The notes: generated from the sequence alone by a model not told the origin. A stretch of DNA of 64,000 nt from Echinococcus granulosus (GCF_000524195.1 NW_020170390.1:1583560-1647559); one strand, 5' to 3'. Counted from the stretch's first letter, positions 12,101 through 27,100 are shown. Numbers and translations: made by a program.

Positions 12101-15100
12101 ATCTATTCTAGTGGTAATATCCTTATCGATAGACTCATACAAATAAAACATTATTTTACTCTCTGAATGTCAGTTTTGAAAACACTTAATTTTGCCTGAG
12201 GTTTAATAAGAGATATTAAAATTAACAATTGTTGGTGGCCACATAACCTTACTTGTCTGTGACAATGCAGGAGTCTCGAAATAAAATGTTTCATATTTGG
12301 AGATAAGGACATCTCGGCCTGGAATCCGTCAAATAGAAACCTTCTTGAAGCGACTGAACATTCCATCGGCTGTGAGCTAACTATGGTCAATGAAATGTGA
12401 ATGGGTTCACACCTCTATATTAAAAGTAGGATCATTACTACATGTGTGAAGACCCTCCTGTCATTTGGGATTACGTGATGATCCCATCACAAAAATTTAA
12501 TCCCTCACTTGGACAATAGGTTTGTCAAAATGAAAAGGTGCAGCTGGAACTTAGACTTTACAATAAGTCACAATTTAGTTGTTTAAATAGTCACTTAATG
12601 CATTAATGTCAATTGCAAAGTTCTGGAGGACGTGCACTCTGATAAGGAGGCCTCTCTTCTTTTTGGTACCGACGTTTTGGCAGTGTACTAGGTCAGGCAA
12701 TTGGCATCTATCGTTCTATAGATTTCCAAAGCAAATTCATGCAATAAAAGCCAAAAAATGGGTGCAAATTTGTAAGACATGAGGGCGCTTGCTATTTTGG
12801 CTGTCATCGTGCTCACCGCTGCTAAACCACAGCTCAAACACTTTTCACAAAGTGGCCGACTCGTTTTTGCCGGCTGCGGCAAGCCCATCTGCAAAAGTGG
12901 GGAATTCAGAGGCTTCAATTGCTACCTGGGGAAATGTAGCGTCATCTGCTTCGAAGGTGGTTGCTTTGAGAATGACATTTCGCCCGTCGAGGACTTAACT
13001 GACAGAGGAATTCACGTTCATGTTACACAAGATGGTGGGAATAAAAAGTCTAGCAATGAAACAGTCTCACTACCGCTTTTTGTTGGATACAGTAACTGCA
13101 CTACTGACTTTTGCTCCCATGGTAGCTTTGAGAGCTACGATTGCAAGGATGGACTCTGCTCCCTCATCTGCAAAGGAGACAATTGCTACCAATTGGAAAT
13201 TACTGAATAATAACGGGGAGTGGAAGAATTGAAAATTCTCTCAATAAAATGATGGACAGTTTAACCAAGTACATTTTGCATTTTGTTTACTTTACTTCCA
13301 AGCTTGAGCAGCACTTTTCCCATAAAATAATTCATAAAATTAATACACTTCTCAAATTAATCGCTAAAAGCATCCATGTGCCTGGACTTTACTAACAGAC
13401 CTTTAATCATGGCTGCAGTTTCTGTTGGCTAAAAGGCATTAATTAAGTAGAAAGGAATGGTGGCTGACAGAGTAACTACGTGGAGTTGACTGATTACATT
13501 TAAGTATTACAGAAACGGCTTGGGAAGTGGATAAGTGCAAAATCTTTAGCAGTCCCCGTGGTCTTATGCCCGATCTTACTGTTACCACACAAGATGCTTT
13601 TAAAACCGAACGCTTTAAGTTAAGACATGATGTCTCTTATACAGGCCCACCCAGATTCTTATTCACAAGTGAGGAGGGAACACAGGGTGTGCCTCTGGGC
13701 GGCAGTGTGGCTCTCTTCTGTGTGGCTGAAGGCGAGCCAAAGCCAATGATTAAGTGGACCAAAGACGGCGCCCCCATTACTGAGGCTCAGGGTCGTTTCC
13801 AAATCTCCGATGATGGCGTCCACCTCCGGCTGCCTGCAGCGGAGGAAAACGACGCAGGTCGCTACTCCTGCATCGCCTCCAGTCCTTACGGTGAAGTCAG
13901 CAAGCATTTTGACATCAAGGTCATTTGTAAGTTTTTTTCTTTTAACATCTTTTCACTTTGTTAACCTGTAATTCACTTTGTCAGTACCATAGATTTAATT
14001 CTACAACTCAAATCAGCGCAGCTCATTAAGCTTTGAAATGACACGAAATATTACTTATCCGATGAGACATCCATAGACCAATTTTGATGAGTTTATAATG
14101 CGATATGATTAACCGGAGACGTTAAGAGCAAAATACATTTCTTTACTTAACTTTTAGCGGTATTCTTTTCTTCTAGACGCTCCACGTCTGGATGGTGACG
14201 GACAGCGACAGTATAGCATTGAACGTACTGTGGGAAGTAGTGTAATTCTCGAATGCCTCGTAATAGGCAACCCAACACCGTCAATTGAGTGGTACAAAGA
14301 CGGTAGCAAACTGGAGCCACTTCCTTACCGGTTAGTAATATCGTTTGCACTAGGTTTAATTTTAAAAGTATTTGGGAGTGCTACTACATAAATGATAATG
14401 ATTTCACATTATTAAACCGATTTCTTAATGTAACGCAGTGCTTGCTTCAATTGTATGAACTGTAGCAACTATGGATGATATTAAATTCATTCAACATTGT
14501 CTCAAACGCTAAAATAAATGCCAGGAATTAATACATAAACGTAGGTTTTAAAGTAATTTTGCTTTTTCCCAAATTCAGCTATCGCCTCCTCAACCAGAAG
14601 CGCGAGTTAGAGATATTGTCCATTCAGCCGGTGGATGCCGGACGCTTCCGATGCGTTGCTTCTAACGAGGTCGGTTCTTTAGAAGTCAGCGTCGACTTGA
14701 CAGTTGGAGGTACGTGACCATAAGCTCATACGAGACAGAGTAACGAACCATCTCCCAACTTCCACTATTCCTGTGTAGCACCACCTAGGATTGATAGAGG
14801 TCGCCTGCGGAGTGAGTACGTGGTAAAGGAGGGCGACGAGTTGGTATTGCCCTGCCCAGCCACGGGTTCGCCAGACCCACGCCTCTCCTTTACTCGCAGT
14901 GAGCTTGACCCCACTACCCAGACGGTGGTCGAACGTCCTCTGGGCGAACAAGGAACCGCCTCCGACAAGGATTCCCTAGTCAGGCGTGCCGTTGTCTCTC
15001 AGGTGTTTTTTTTCCCACAATACTTATGCACTTACTACAGATTCAACTATGAAAATGTGACATGATCCACTTTTAAGTTACTTTGGATTCTATTTTTGGC

Positions 15101-18100
15101 TTACGGTTTTGCGTTCTGATAACTGTATTGAGTAGTATACATTGAAGCGATTTAGCACTTTTCATAAGTAATAGATTATTTGGATAGACCTCAGCTTGCT
15201 CTTCTGTTATGCGTGGTTGTATTTTACTCTATAGGATCGTCAAGCATTGACAATTTTCCGAGTTCAAAAGAGTGATGCTGGTACATATCAGTGCAACGCA
15301 AGCAACGAGATTGGATGGGACACGATGAAATATACAGTTCGTGTAAGAGGTGAGGCCATTTCCTCTTTGAAGATCGCGGTGAAAATCTACAGACCGCCAC
15401 TGGTGGAATAAATACGAAGGATTTAGAATATTGAAAAAGTTACATGCAGAAATCGGATACAGTTGTTTTTGGTCCATTTTTGAGCACAGGTTCTTGCATT
15501 TATTTTGGTAAATGTACTCCTTGGTTTTCATTTTCGATCACCATAGTCTAAACCATCATTGTTCCAAAAATTTGTTTATTAAGAATTTAAGTTGCTTAGT
15601 GATTTTCGGAAATTTAGAACAAAGCTAAGAAAGTCGTAATTGCTGGTGATTTGATTGTCTTGCAATGTTTGCATCAAGTGCCACCGAGCTTTGACACATC
15701 AAACATGCAGCCAGAAGTGCAGTGGTTTGTCAACCAGACGCGCTTTCTTGACTGTCCTCTACATGGTTTCGCTGATCCCCCACCGTTGCTAACGTGGGAA
15801 AGGCACGGGATATCAGTAGTCAGCGGACCAGCAATCCAGATCTCAGCCGACGGCTCCCGGCTCACTGTGCCCCGTGTCAGCCTCTCTGACGCCGGTGACT
15901 ATAAATGCATCGCCTCCAACGAGGTCGGACGCACCTCGCAGACCTTCCATGTTCTTGTTCATGGTGAGTCACTTAAACTCCCCATCCCTACTAGGTCGGT
16001 AAACTGATACTGATTGAATAGGATGTTGATAGTAACAAAATAGATGTGAATTTTATGAGCAGACTAAATATTTGATTACCTGTATTTGTTAGTCCGTCCT
16101 CGATTCGTGGATCCAATGAGAAAGATCAACATTGAGGCAATTCAGAATCAGACGATATACATGTCCTGCGAGGCCACAGGAGACCCGCCGCCTCGAGTCA
16201 CCTGGTTTAAGCGTGATGTGGAGCTTTTCCCACCCGGTTCCTTCCTTACCAGCAGTTCAACCCAGGACTCACACAAGACTGTGATGCCCCTTCAGGGTGA
16301 TCAGATCCTCCAAATTACCAACGTCCAGAAGAGCGATGCTGGGGATTACGCCTGCATGGCCTCCAACGGTGGCGAGGCTATTGAAAAGAAATTCAACCTC
16401 ACCGTTATCAGTATGTGTCTCGCATTTTCCCCACTCATATTTACTGACTAGATTTTCCAACTACTTTTAGTTGTCCATTATCTTAATTATGTTCATTTAC
16501 GATCCTCTAACAGCCTTTAGCATACTTTTCCTTATGCTGACCAATCTGTTCCTATCAAGATGGCTATCGCAACCACAACTGCTAATATTAATATAAAAAA
16601 AGCTAATATACGTCCTCCTAAGTTAACATTATTTTAGGTTTATTATCATCAGAAATGTCGGTTACCTATGAATTACCCCTTTAAGCAAGTAAACCAGGGC
16701 TAGTTTTTACCTTGTCTAATATAGCTGCAGAGGAGATTTTATATCGTGCCTTTCGTAGTGCCACCAGTGATTCTAAAGCCGCAGGGCTCTCCCGAGGTTC
16801 ATTCGACACGCGAGTACGTACCTGAGACGTTCCACTGCCTCATCCGCGATTACAACAGCACCCAGCCAGAGATTGTGTGGACGAAAGACGGGTCGCCGAT
16901 CCTCATGTCGGAGGATGGGGACTACTTTGTGGTGCAAGACAGTGGACAAGTGCTCACTGTGGTTCGCCCTACCTCCAGCGAGAGCGGTACCTATCGCTGT
17001 GAGGCTAAAAACAAAGCCGGTGTTGACAGCCATCATTTCAAACTCATTGTCACTGGTACGCTTTTATTTTATTATTTCCAGTGCCACCCACAAGAAATGC
17101 AATTCCGTTTTTCAATCTATCCAAAATGTGGACATTTGGACGTGGGGCACTGATGTTTTGAATTTACTTTGCAGCGGCTCCCCGCTTTCCAACTGACTTT
17201 GTACGCTATCGAGAGAAGTTAACGCAGCAGATAGGCTCGCAGGTACGCCTTACCTGCCCTGTGACGGGGTCACCACCACCAGTGGTGACATGGTATTACA
17301 ACGGCTCACCCCTACTACCGTACACAGTGCCCTCCCATTATTCATTTGATATGGACAACCGAGTGTTGAATTTCATTTCTGGACAGAAAGACTCGGGCGA
17401 GTACCGCTGCATTGCCCACAACGAGGCGGGCAATATCTCCAAGACATATGAGCTGGAAATCATCAGTAAGGGACTCTGTCTTGGGGTTGTACAAGTTAAA
17501 TATTACTCTAGAAACTAAAAAGCATCGGTTTGGTTGACTTGCAGTGCCTCCACTGGTGCGTCTGGATCGGGCCGAGATGCGCGAAAGGGAGGGGTCGACG
17601 TTCACTGTGCAATGTATTGCCGAGGGCCATCCACCGCCGAAAATTGAGTGGACTCGTAGTACTGGTGGTCTTTTCAGAATCGGTACAAATGTCGATCTTG
17701 CGTGAGTGTCCTGTAACCACGAACACAGCCTGTTTATTTCCAGAACTGATTGTATATTGTATAAACGTCTCTTCATTAACAGTACTGGTATATTGACAAT
17801 CACAGACGCTCGAAAAGAGGACACGGGAGTATACACGTGTACAGCCACGAACAAGATCAGCAGTGACTCGAAGACCGTTGATATTCAAGTAATAGGTAAC
17901 ATCTCTAGCGTTTGACAGTGACTATATATTGTTTTACAGAATGTCACATAACTGTTTGGAATTTCAGAACGTCCTCTTATCCAGACTACAACTGCTCCAG
18001 TTGTTGTGAACGAAGGCGATCAAGTGGTTCTGCCTTGCACCGTCACTGGAACTCCGCCAATTCAAGTGCATTGGCGACTGCCTTCTGGTCAACAGATTAC

Positions 18101-21100
18101 ACAGGATGAGATTCTTGGGTTTCAGGTTCTTCCCCAACAGGTAACCAACCGAGTAGGGTGACTTGAACAAGCTTTGTAGCACAGCCTATTGAAAAAGAAT
18201 CGAGCTTATATTCTTAAAATTACCTGATCCTTTTGGTATAAGCATCTTCTACCCTTTAATTTTAGGGCCTCTTGATCGAAAGTGCGACAAGAACCCATGC
18301 TGGTCTCTACAGATGTTCAGCTAGCAACGAAGCCGGAAGCCAGAATGCTGTAATAAGTCTTGAGGTCTTGGGTAAGTGAAGCAGTTCAACAGGACCGATT
18401 CAAACGGACGCACATATTTTTCAACCAAATGAATGACTGATGAAGAGTTCCATTATGATTCCTATTAACACTTTTGGTGTTCAAGTGCCCCCGAAACTCG
18501 TGCGGCCCGCAACAATTGAAGCCTCAGGCAAAATGAACTCAGTTCTGCAACTCAACTGCGAAGTTGAGGAGGGTATTCCAAAACCTATTGTCATTTGGGA
18601 GCGCAACGGAGTCTCCTTCAGTCGTACCAAGAGCTTCTACACCACCACAGATTCAGGCCTCTTCATTTTTAATGCGCTCAAGTAAGACCTACTCTCATGT
18701 AGTCGATATTAACGAGAAAGCATTTGCCTGTGTTTGGCCTGCGATCTTACAAGTCTTTAGTCTCGACAGTTAGAGTCAATGCATGCACCTAATGAATGTA
18801 ACATTTTGGTCCACCTGCATATTTATTCAATTGATGGTGGCAAGGCCAGTGTGTCATGAAGGGCTTATCACTTTTAACTTTTAAATGTTCCTTTAGGCCT
18901 CAGGATGAAGGAGAGTGGATTTGCGTAGCTAGAAATCCTGCTGGTGAGGATCGACTTGCCTTCAATGTTATTGTCAGCAGTAAGTTCTACTTTACTCACA
19001 TATGTAAGCATATTCCTTTAATGAATGGATGCTTTACCCACCCTCCGTACGTAATTCGCCGCAGCCCCACCACGCGTCTCGATGTCGTTGTCAAGTGTCG
19101 GATATGAAGGTCAGTCAATTACCCTTGATTGCCAGGTTGAAGGCAAACCAATCCCGGAAGTGGTTTGGGAGTTCAAAAATGAGCCTGTTGGTATGACTTT
19201 TGGCTCGAGAGCTAGACTTGACTCGCCCACTCGCCTTACAATCCATAATCTTCAGGTGAGCTTTGCTATTCGGAATCACCATGGGTAAGGGAATGTTAGA
19301 TGCTTAAATAAACAAGGATTTTAGCCGTAGTTAAGCAACAATGAGATATACAGAGAGTAGGGCTACTCGATTTGTTATCCTACAGCCAGAAGATGCTGGA
19401 AACTACTTCTGTATTGCAAGCATACCTGGCCAGGATCGAGTTATGGACTCCACTTACTTGACTGTTTTTAGTGAGTTACATATGAAATATAGCATCTAAA
19501 TTTGGGATGCTATGATTTCTATTCCTCTGTCTTATCTTTATCTCAGCCATTCCGACCTTTGTGAGTACACCAAACCGCACCATAGATGCTTTTGAAGACA
19601 GATGGATTCAGTTCCGTTGCACTGCAGATGGTCATCCGAAGCCTGAGATTAAGTGGACTTTCAGAGGCAACATGATTGGAAGTAAGTTTGTATTAACAAT
19701 CTCACTGCTGTCAAATAAGGTATTTTAGATCAACTGACGGTTTCACTTCTCCCTCTTATAGGCAACCCCAGCCACAATGGCATCGGGTCGCTAATCATCG
19801 GCCCACTGAGGGAATCGCATTCGGGTCAGTACGCTTGCATTGCCACCAACGATGCCGGCAAGAAAGAGCACACTTTTCAATTCACCGTAAAAAGTAAGTA
19901 CTGCAAGTGTAAGCAGTCCTTTTTTTTTTCATTTACCCGAAACTAATCGGAATTGGCCAATTCATCATGATATCTTAAAGACTGGCAATTTCATATGTGG
20001 CAATTGTTTTTTGTTAAGGTCAACTTTATCAAAATTTTGACTTAAAATTGGACAATTTGAATAAAATAGTCTATTATGCGCCAAATAATGTGGATAACGG
20101 CGCTCAATTTTTGGTGCTCTAATTTTATTTGGAGACAGCAAAATGGAATATCCTATTTCATGAATTTTTTTTTCATTTTAGCTCGACCAAAAGTCCACAT
20201 GTACCAGTCAGACGAAGCTATACGAACCAATGAGATGGCACGACTCTACTGCAATGTTAGCGGCGATGCTGATTCAATCGTTTGGCTGAAAGACGGCATT
20301 CCAATCAAGAGTGACCAGCGTGTCAACATTGAAAATGACGGCTCTAGTCTAGTCATAAGTATGGCGCGGGTACGTTTCTTCTGCTCACTTCGTTTTGCAA
20401 GGCTGAAAGTTCACTTATTGCTTAACATACGTGAACTTCTTAGTCGGTCGACAATGGCGTGTACCAGTGCATCGCGGCCAATCCGGTGGGTGAAGATCTA
20501 GGCGAACTGAGGCTTGTGATTGAGAGTATGTTTGTCCACACAATGTCTGCGTTACTTTTCAATCAACAGTAGAATGCATGAGTGTCGATTTCACTTTGTA
20601 GGCAAACCACAATTAGTTAAGACACCCGCCAATTCCACGGCCTCTCTGGGCGAAATCATCACTCTGGAGTGCCAAGCAGAGGGTCACCCAACACCAATCA
20701 TCTCATGGTACCACAACAATGTCACAGTACGAATGAGTTCTACACACTCCATCATTCGCAACGGTTCACTCCGGTAAACCAAAAACGATATACAAATTAA
20801 ACTTGCTAAAAATGCATCAAAATTTGGTCGTTGCCATTAAAACCTTTAGAACTCTACACCAGACATTGTTTTATTCAATCAATGAGCATATTTCACTTTT
20901 GAATCGCTAAAGCAAACTGTCTCGAATTGAGGGTTCAAGAAACTCACGCACCACACGAGCAATTCTATCAGAGGGAAGGATAGTCGTTCTGTAGCGCCTT
21001 GAGACTCACCTGAAGACGAAAGAAGGCATAATGCTCCAGCAGAATACGTACTGTTAATATACAGAAGGGATTGAGAGTTGCTGCCATGAGCCGGAGGCCA

Positions 21101-24100
21101 GACCGTCCGGCGGACGTACAATGTCGTGGCCCTGAGTGGCTTGTTACTACAGCTGAGAGCTAAACACACAATTAACATATTACAGCTTACGCTTGAAATT
21201 TTTAGTCCCGTATAAAACATGCTGTGGGACTTCTTATGAATAGTGGTGCTAAAACAAAAAGGTGGGTAATTTTCACTTAGTTAGTGATAGAAAAATTTTC
21301 AGACCGCTTCTCAAAATGAAGCTTAGAATCAAGTGTTCTTCATTCCTTGTAGGTAATCAAAGAGCCCAAAACTCACATGGTGTACTTTTTAGGAATTCTA
21401 TGAGCACTTTTCATGTCAGAAATGTGAGTAATTATTAATTCAGCCAAACGCACTTTTTTGGTCAAGATGACCTGTTCTACTTCGAGGTGCAACCCTTAAG
21501 GGAATGCAGACACGACTTCATAAGCTACACAAACCTATTAAGTGGAAACGATGAGCTACCATTAGTAAATCTTAGGAGCTGATACGGATTAAAGGGGGTG
21601 TAAACGACTGAAACTTTCATGGACAGGAGTAAGGGAAGATCTCAAGAATCAACACGTGATCTATAGAGGTTACCAAAAGTAATCAAAGAACGTTTGAAAG
21701 GCGACTTTAATGAAATTCTCTAAACAGTTTAGATGAAATTCCCTGAAGAAAGCATTAACTTAGAGCAGTTTAGAAGGTAGATCTGCATGGGCATTAAAGC
21801 CTGCATAAAAATTTAGGGTTGCTCAATTGTCTTAGATTCTTAGTCTATAATGACATTGCTTCTTTCGTTAAGGCAAGATCAGTAGAAATTTACAAAAAGG
21901 AAATGCTTCTAGCGCCAAAATTTATTGTAGCAAGTGTTTGAGGCTGCATTAGCCTTTTACGGCGCTGTTGCCTGGGTATTTCAGAATCGTTGGCGTAAGC
22001 GAAAAGGATGAGGGCATCTATCACTGCGTGGCGTCTTCGTACCAGGGCGAGGTGATCTCCGATCCTGCAACGATCCAAGTTCAGATTCCGGGTGGGTGGT
22101 CCGAATGGATGCCATGGCAGCCTTGTAGTGCCACCTGTGGTCGTGGAGTTCAAATGCGGTAAGCAAATTACAACTTGTTAGGTTTAAATATGGCAAAATT
22201 CCTCCTTCGCCTACTATTTAGTCATTAAAAAGGAACATGCTCACCTACGCTTCTCCTTCCCATTGCTAACTTAATTCGTGGTTATCATTTGAGCAAAACT
22301 GAATACCTACCATTTTTAAACTACTTTCGAGGCATAATACATTTTTAAGGTTCCCATCTGTGATGTGACCATGTTTTAAACTTAGTTTAGCTCATATTTA
22401 TATATCACCGACGGTTTGCATTCACAATGCATGTAATGATTTAAATGTCACTGCTAGTCCTCTTAAAGCCCAAAACTCAAACTCAATAACAATAAAGCAA
22501 AGGTTACGTTTCGCAAATAGCCGCTTCCAATTAGACGACCGAAAGTGTTCCGTTCTTTTGTCATATTAATACATATGCAGTACCAAGTAAGAGAGAATAG
22601 CAAAACGATATTTAAGTGTATGCGGGTTTGTTCAATGAAATTAGCTCATCTATGTATTTCTATCTTTTCTGGATTAACTATTCGTAAACTGATACCTCAT
22701 TGTTGTTTGTGTGAGTGATAAAAATCAAGCCCATGAGGTTGAGGCATTTCAGAAATAAAACGTTTGATCACAAAGTTTTGATGCCTAGTGACAACTGGTT
22801 GTTTTTATTGTTGTTGGCATTCATCACGTTCCAAAAACCTGCCACGTCTTGAATATGCTAAAGTATGCTTTGGACTCTTACTTGTTCTTTCTGTCACAGT
22901 TTGTGCTAGGAAGTGGGGCTAAGGCTGTTTTTTGCGAGTAGCATGAAATAACTCTCTGGTGGTCTTGTATCCATTATTACGAACCAAGAATGGCATCGTG
23001 ATAGGTTAACAAAGGATAAAATGCCGGAATTTTTTAAAAATACAGGAGTGACACAACGACTCAGAGCATGTCGCATTTTCTCAGTCATTTGTGGTCATGG
23101 AAGCCAGTGATGAGGAGTGTGTCAGGGTAATCTGGTGGTATTGGGATTAATGCACCTATGGGAGGAGAGGTGGCATTTATAAGTCATTAGGGGTGGCAGA
23201 GCCTTTTGCAAAACGAAAATTAGGACTTTACTTATTTATGATTGCATCATGATAATAAAAGTCTGATAACAAAACACTTTGTTAAAGTCCTTCATTAGGT
23301 TAACAGCCTAATCGTAAGTTGGATTGACTATACACTAGTGTAACTTTAGTCCAAAGTGAAAACAGACGAAGCTGGCATTCATAAATTGCCAAGGAATACA
23401 TGAAAAATGGATGGGCATGTTTTTGCAGGGGTTCCAGTTGTAGGAAAAAAAAAAATGGATTGATTTCCTGTCGTCATGCTCTTGCTGAATCTCCTCCCCT
23501 TGGTAGACTTCCTTTATTTGTGAACAGTGTATAAAAGTAAAGTTTCTTACACCAGTTTTGAGCCTAGACGCTAATTTCATTCCTCAAAGAGAATCGTTGT
23601 CATGACTGGGGAAGTCTGCCTTTAAAACCTCAATTCTCCCGATCACATCAAACACCAAATTAATGGCTTAGCAATAAAATAGTTGCGGGAGTTTGTGGTG
23701 CTCTAAATGGTGGTTTTTGCTAATACTTAGTAAAGACCATTTTAAACATACTTCAAGTTTCGAAAATATATGAAGCATTCCTTACTCCTACACATTTGAA
23801 GCTTTGGGTGCTCGCATTTCGAAATATGCATTGCCTATACGCTTAAGAATACGGAAGCAACTTCAATTAAAATGTGCCTGTACAACCCCTTGATGCAGTG
23901 TTATGTGGAACCTGTTCCCTTCGAATTGCTTTACGTGGGAAAAGAAAAGTAGCGGATACAACCAGCGTCTACTTTAGAGCCTTATTTTTTTGAAGAGCAA
24001 GTGAATCGGTGAAGAATCGTACCATCGCAGCAGCAAGACCGACTGTAGTCGGTATGCGTGTCCCTATTTAATGACCTCGTTAGCCCGTCTGTCTCCTGTT

Positions 24101-27100
24101 TCGGCGGCTACATGCGAGGCCACTTACCTCGTGTAATAGGGGATGTTTTATTGGGCACGATGAATATACATCGTTGTTTAATTTTATAACGGGTGTGAAT
24201 TAAGGCAAGAGTCTTCCTCGTCACCTATTTCTTCAAATGATGACTCTGCCAACAAAAGGAAGGCAAGGCAGGTATTATTTGCTCAAAGCAGAGCTAATGT
24301 AGTACAAGTGTTACTGTTCACAAAGTCAAGTTTCTCTTGATCAAAAGGCGTTTGATCTAAATGAAATTTGAGCAATCATGCAGCAATAAATTTTTTTCTT
24401 TTTATAAAGCACATAGTTCTATTTCATCATCACCGTGGTACATTTGAATATTATCTCCAAAAGGGTGCATTTTAAAGTACAACTTCATTCTTATTATAAA
24501 AAATCCTGATGGAAATGCCAAGCACTATTAGTACACACAGAGTGACAACTATCCGGCATGGAAACACGAAGGAGAGGGAAAGGGGCGCGACTGAAATGCA
24601 TCCAACCCGGTTTACTATTACAGCTAAGAACCACTTAGCCAAGTTACCTTCTCCACCATTGTACAAAATTGCTTTCCTTTTAAACTTACCTACGAAATAA
24701 TTTCTTCTGACATCAGGCACATTCAAGATGCATGATGTTCAATTGAGAAAAACCTTTCATTTTTCAGTATTTTAGGGAATTTTTTCCGACCCTTTTAACA
24801 TCTTAAAGGTGACTCAGGGATTCCCACCGTAAAAAGAGAAACGTAACGTTCTTTCTCCTGCATGCCAAAAATTATAACTTCTTGAGCATTCGTAATTTTG
24901 ATGTACTTCTTTCTTCACCACCGTCAGTTGATTTGATGCGGAAGCAGCTGCCTATTTTTGGACTGCTTAAATTTCCAAATTGCCTCCTCGGCAGTAGATG
25001 TGAGAGGGTTGCGGGTTGTGTACCGTTTTATTTACTTCAACATCTATAATAGAATTTATTTTGTGGTGAAAATGAATGGACCTTCGTGTAGAAGAGCGAA
25101 GGTCTGAAACTTTATTGGCAAGAATAAAAACCTGCTATAAATGCACTATGCAATAACATTGCAAATAAATTTTGACTATATTTTGAGTAGACTCTTTTGG
25201 TGCTAAATCCATTGTGCTAATTTGAAAAAAACTGTGCTGAAAACGTACCAGTTTTTGAAATTTGACTCAGCTGACGAAATCATTGGCTCATTATTTAGGA
25301 TTTGCATGGTTTGGCCAAAATTAACTCCACAGGGCTGCTTACTTAGGCCTCATCTAAATACGCTCAATCTAGAAGCAAGCTTTTGTATAAATGACAATAA
25401 AACTGGTTTTTGAAAAGTATGTGCTTTGTTGGACACTTATGCAACTTTTGAAAGCTTTATTATGAGTGTCAGACCTAAGATGGCAGACCATTACAAAATC
25501 CCATTTTTGGTTCTTCGTGATGTATACCGGGCCACTGGAGGGTCGTTATGCCACTCACGGTCAGCAGTCATAGTTTTACAGAAGGAACAGATAAGTGCCC
25601 AAAGCATACTTCAGCATATTCTAGAAGTGACAACTTTTTTAAGAATTCACGAATACCATCAACAACTAGTTGTCACTAGTCATCAAAACGTTGTGATGAA
25701 ATTTTCCAGTTCTGATATGCCTTCACCTCTCAGACTACTGTCCTGAATACGAAGGCATGCATAATACTCGGGCAGAATAATGTACTGTTAACGTACAGTA
25801 GGACTTGGAGCTACTGGCATGACCCGGAAGCCAGGCCGCCCAACAAGGGTACAATGGCGGAGCCCCTAAGTAGTGCGTTAACAAAACTGGGAGTCAAACA
25901 AACAAATAAAGTACTATGTGAGCCCTAATGAGTACCTATTAATGAATAGTTAACCTAAGATGGATTGGAACACACATATGAGCTGCTTTTTGCTTAATAA
26001 TCCCCCATACGTCCAAATATCGTGTGATTGTTCTCCCCTTCCTGGACCTTCATATGCGTCAATATGGCAAAAAATGCGATATATGGTAAATTAATGAATA
26101 AGCAGGACCAATCGCTGATGCAGTGATTGCATTATCTCTCCTCTCTATTATCCGTGAATGATGATATGATCAACGTAGTAAGTAGTAAGGACATCGAACA
26201 GATGTGTAAAGTTGCAGTAATGTTCGTAAGTTGTTTCGAAACATATGTTGCGTTATTTAACTGTGGTATTGGTGCAAAATATTATCAGGGCCATATCAGT
26301 AAGTCCACTTTCATTCGTAAAGCTTGGGTCACTGAAAATGCTTAGCTAAAAACGACCTTACCTCGGCAAGTCTGCCTACCTTCACAGTTATTCCCAATTT
26401 TGATCAATCATCTCACACCTATTTTATAGCCAACAAATTCTTGCTTATGCAGTATTCCGAATTTGATAGCACTGTTCCCTTCATTTTCTTAAATATTGTT
26501 CTTACCCAACCTCTAATGGGGGAAAAAATAATAACATCATATGTCAGTTTAGATCTGAATGAATCATTAACAACCACTTTTGATCATGGTAGCATCTTCG
26601 AAGTTTTTAAGCGTCACTCTTATGTTTCTTTGGCCAAAATTACGACCTCATGGTCGCCATTTTGAAGCTGACGGGTAAAATAAATTAGAATGCATTCGCC
26701 AGGATTATTAAATGGTTCTATTGACTCCAGCTCGCGTTTTTAACAATGGAAACAGACGTGCAATGGAATTTGAAATCATCACCAAACTTTTTGGCCACGT
26801 GAGCTTACGTTTGTCTAGTTGTAGGGCCCACGTCACCTATGGAGATTGAATAAAATGCAACGGTATGGAAGTAGAAGTCATTACATCCATACAAATGAGA
26901 TTGGAGTCCAGATGCCTGGATGGAATAAGTAGAGTCTATACCAATAGCCTAAGAAACTCAGAAAGATCCCTACAGTTCTATATGCAGATATGATGGCTGA
27001 CTGATAAGAGATTGACCACAAAGTCGAAAGAAGGTGCTTTTTCCTCTATTCAGTGGGAGGTTGTGCGAATCGCCGGCGCCTAGGAACGGTGGTGCCTACT

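Noticed and set aside
14679..14968. Overlapping minus-strand ORFs of 67-90 codons
   Set aside because: Antisense to the exons of Ig 15 and 16; no independent support.
17342..17854. 170-codon ORF on the minus strand
   Set aside because: It lies opposite hemicentin exons for Ig 20 and 21 and is a shadow of them.
25426..25746. 106-codon + strand ORF in the large intron, next to repeat copy B
   Set aside because: No signal peptide, motif, splice context or regular codon pattern; may be part of an element, but unsupported.
26441..26665. 74-codon + strand ORF in the large intron
   Set aside because: Composition looks like chance in AT-rich DNA.
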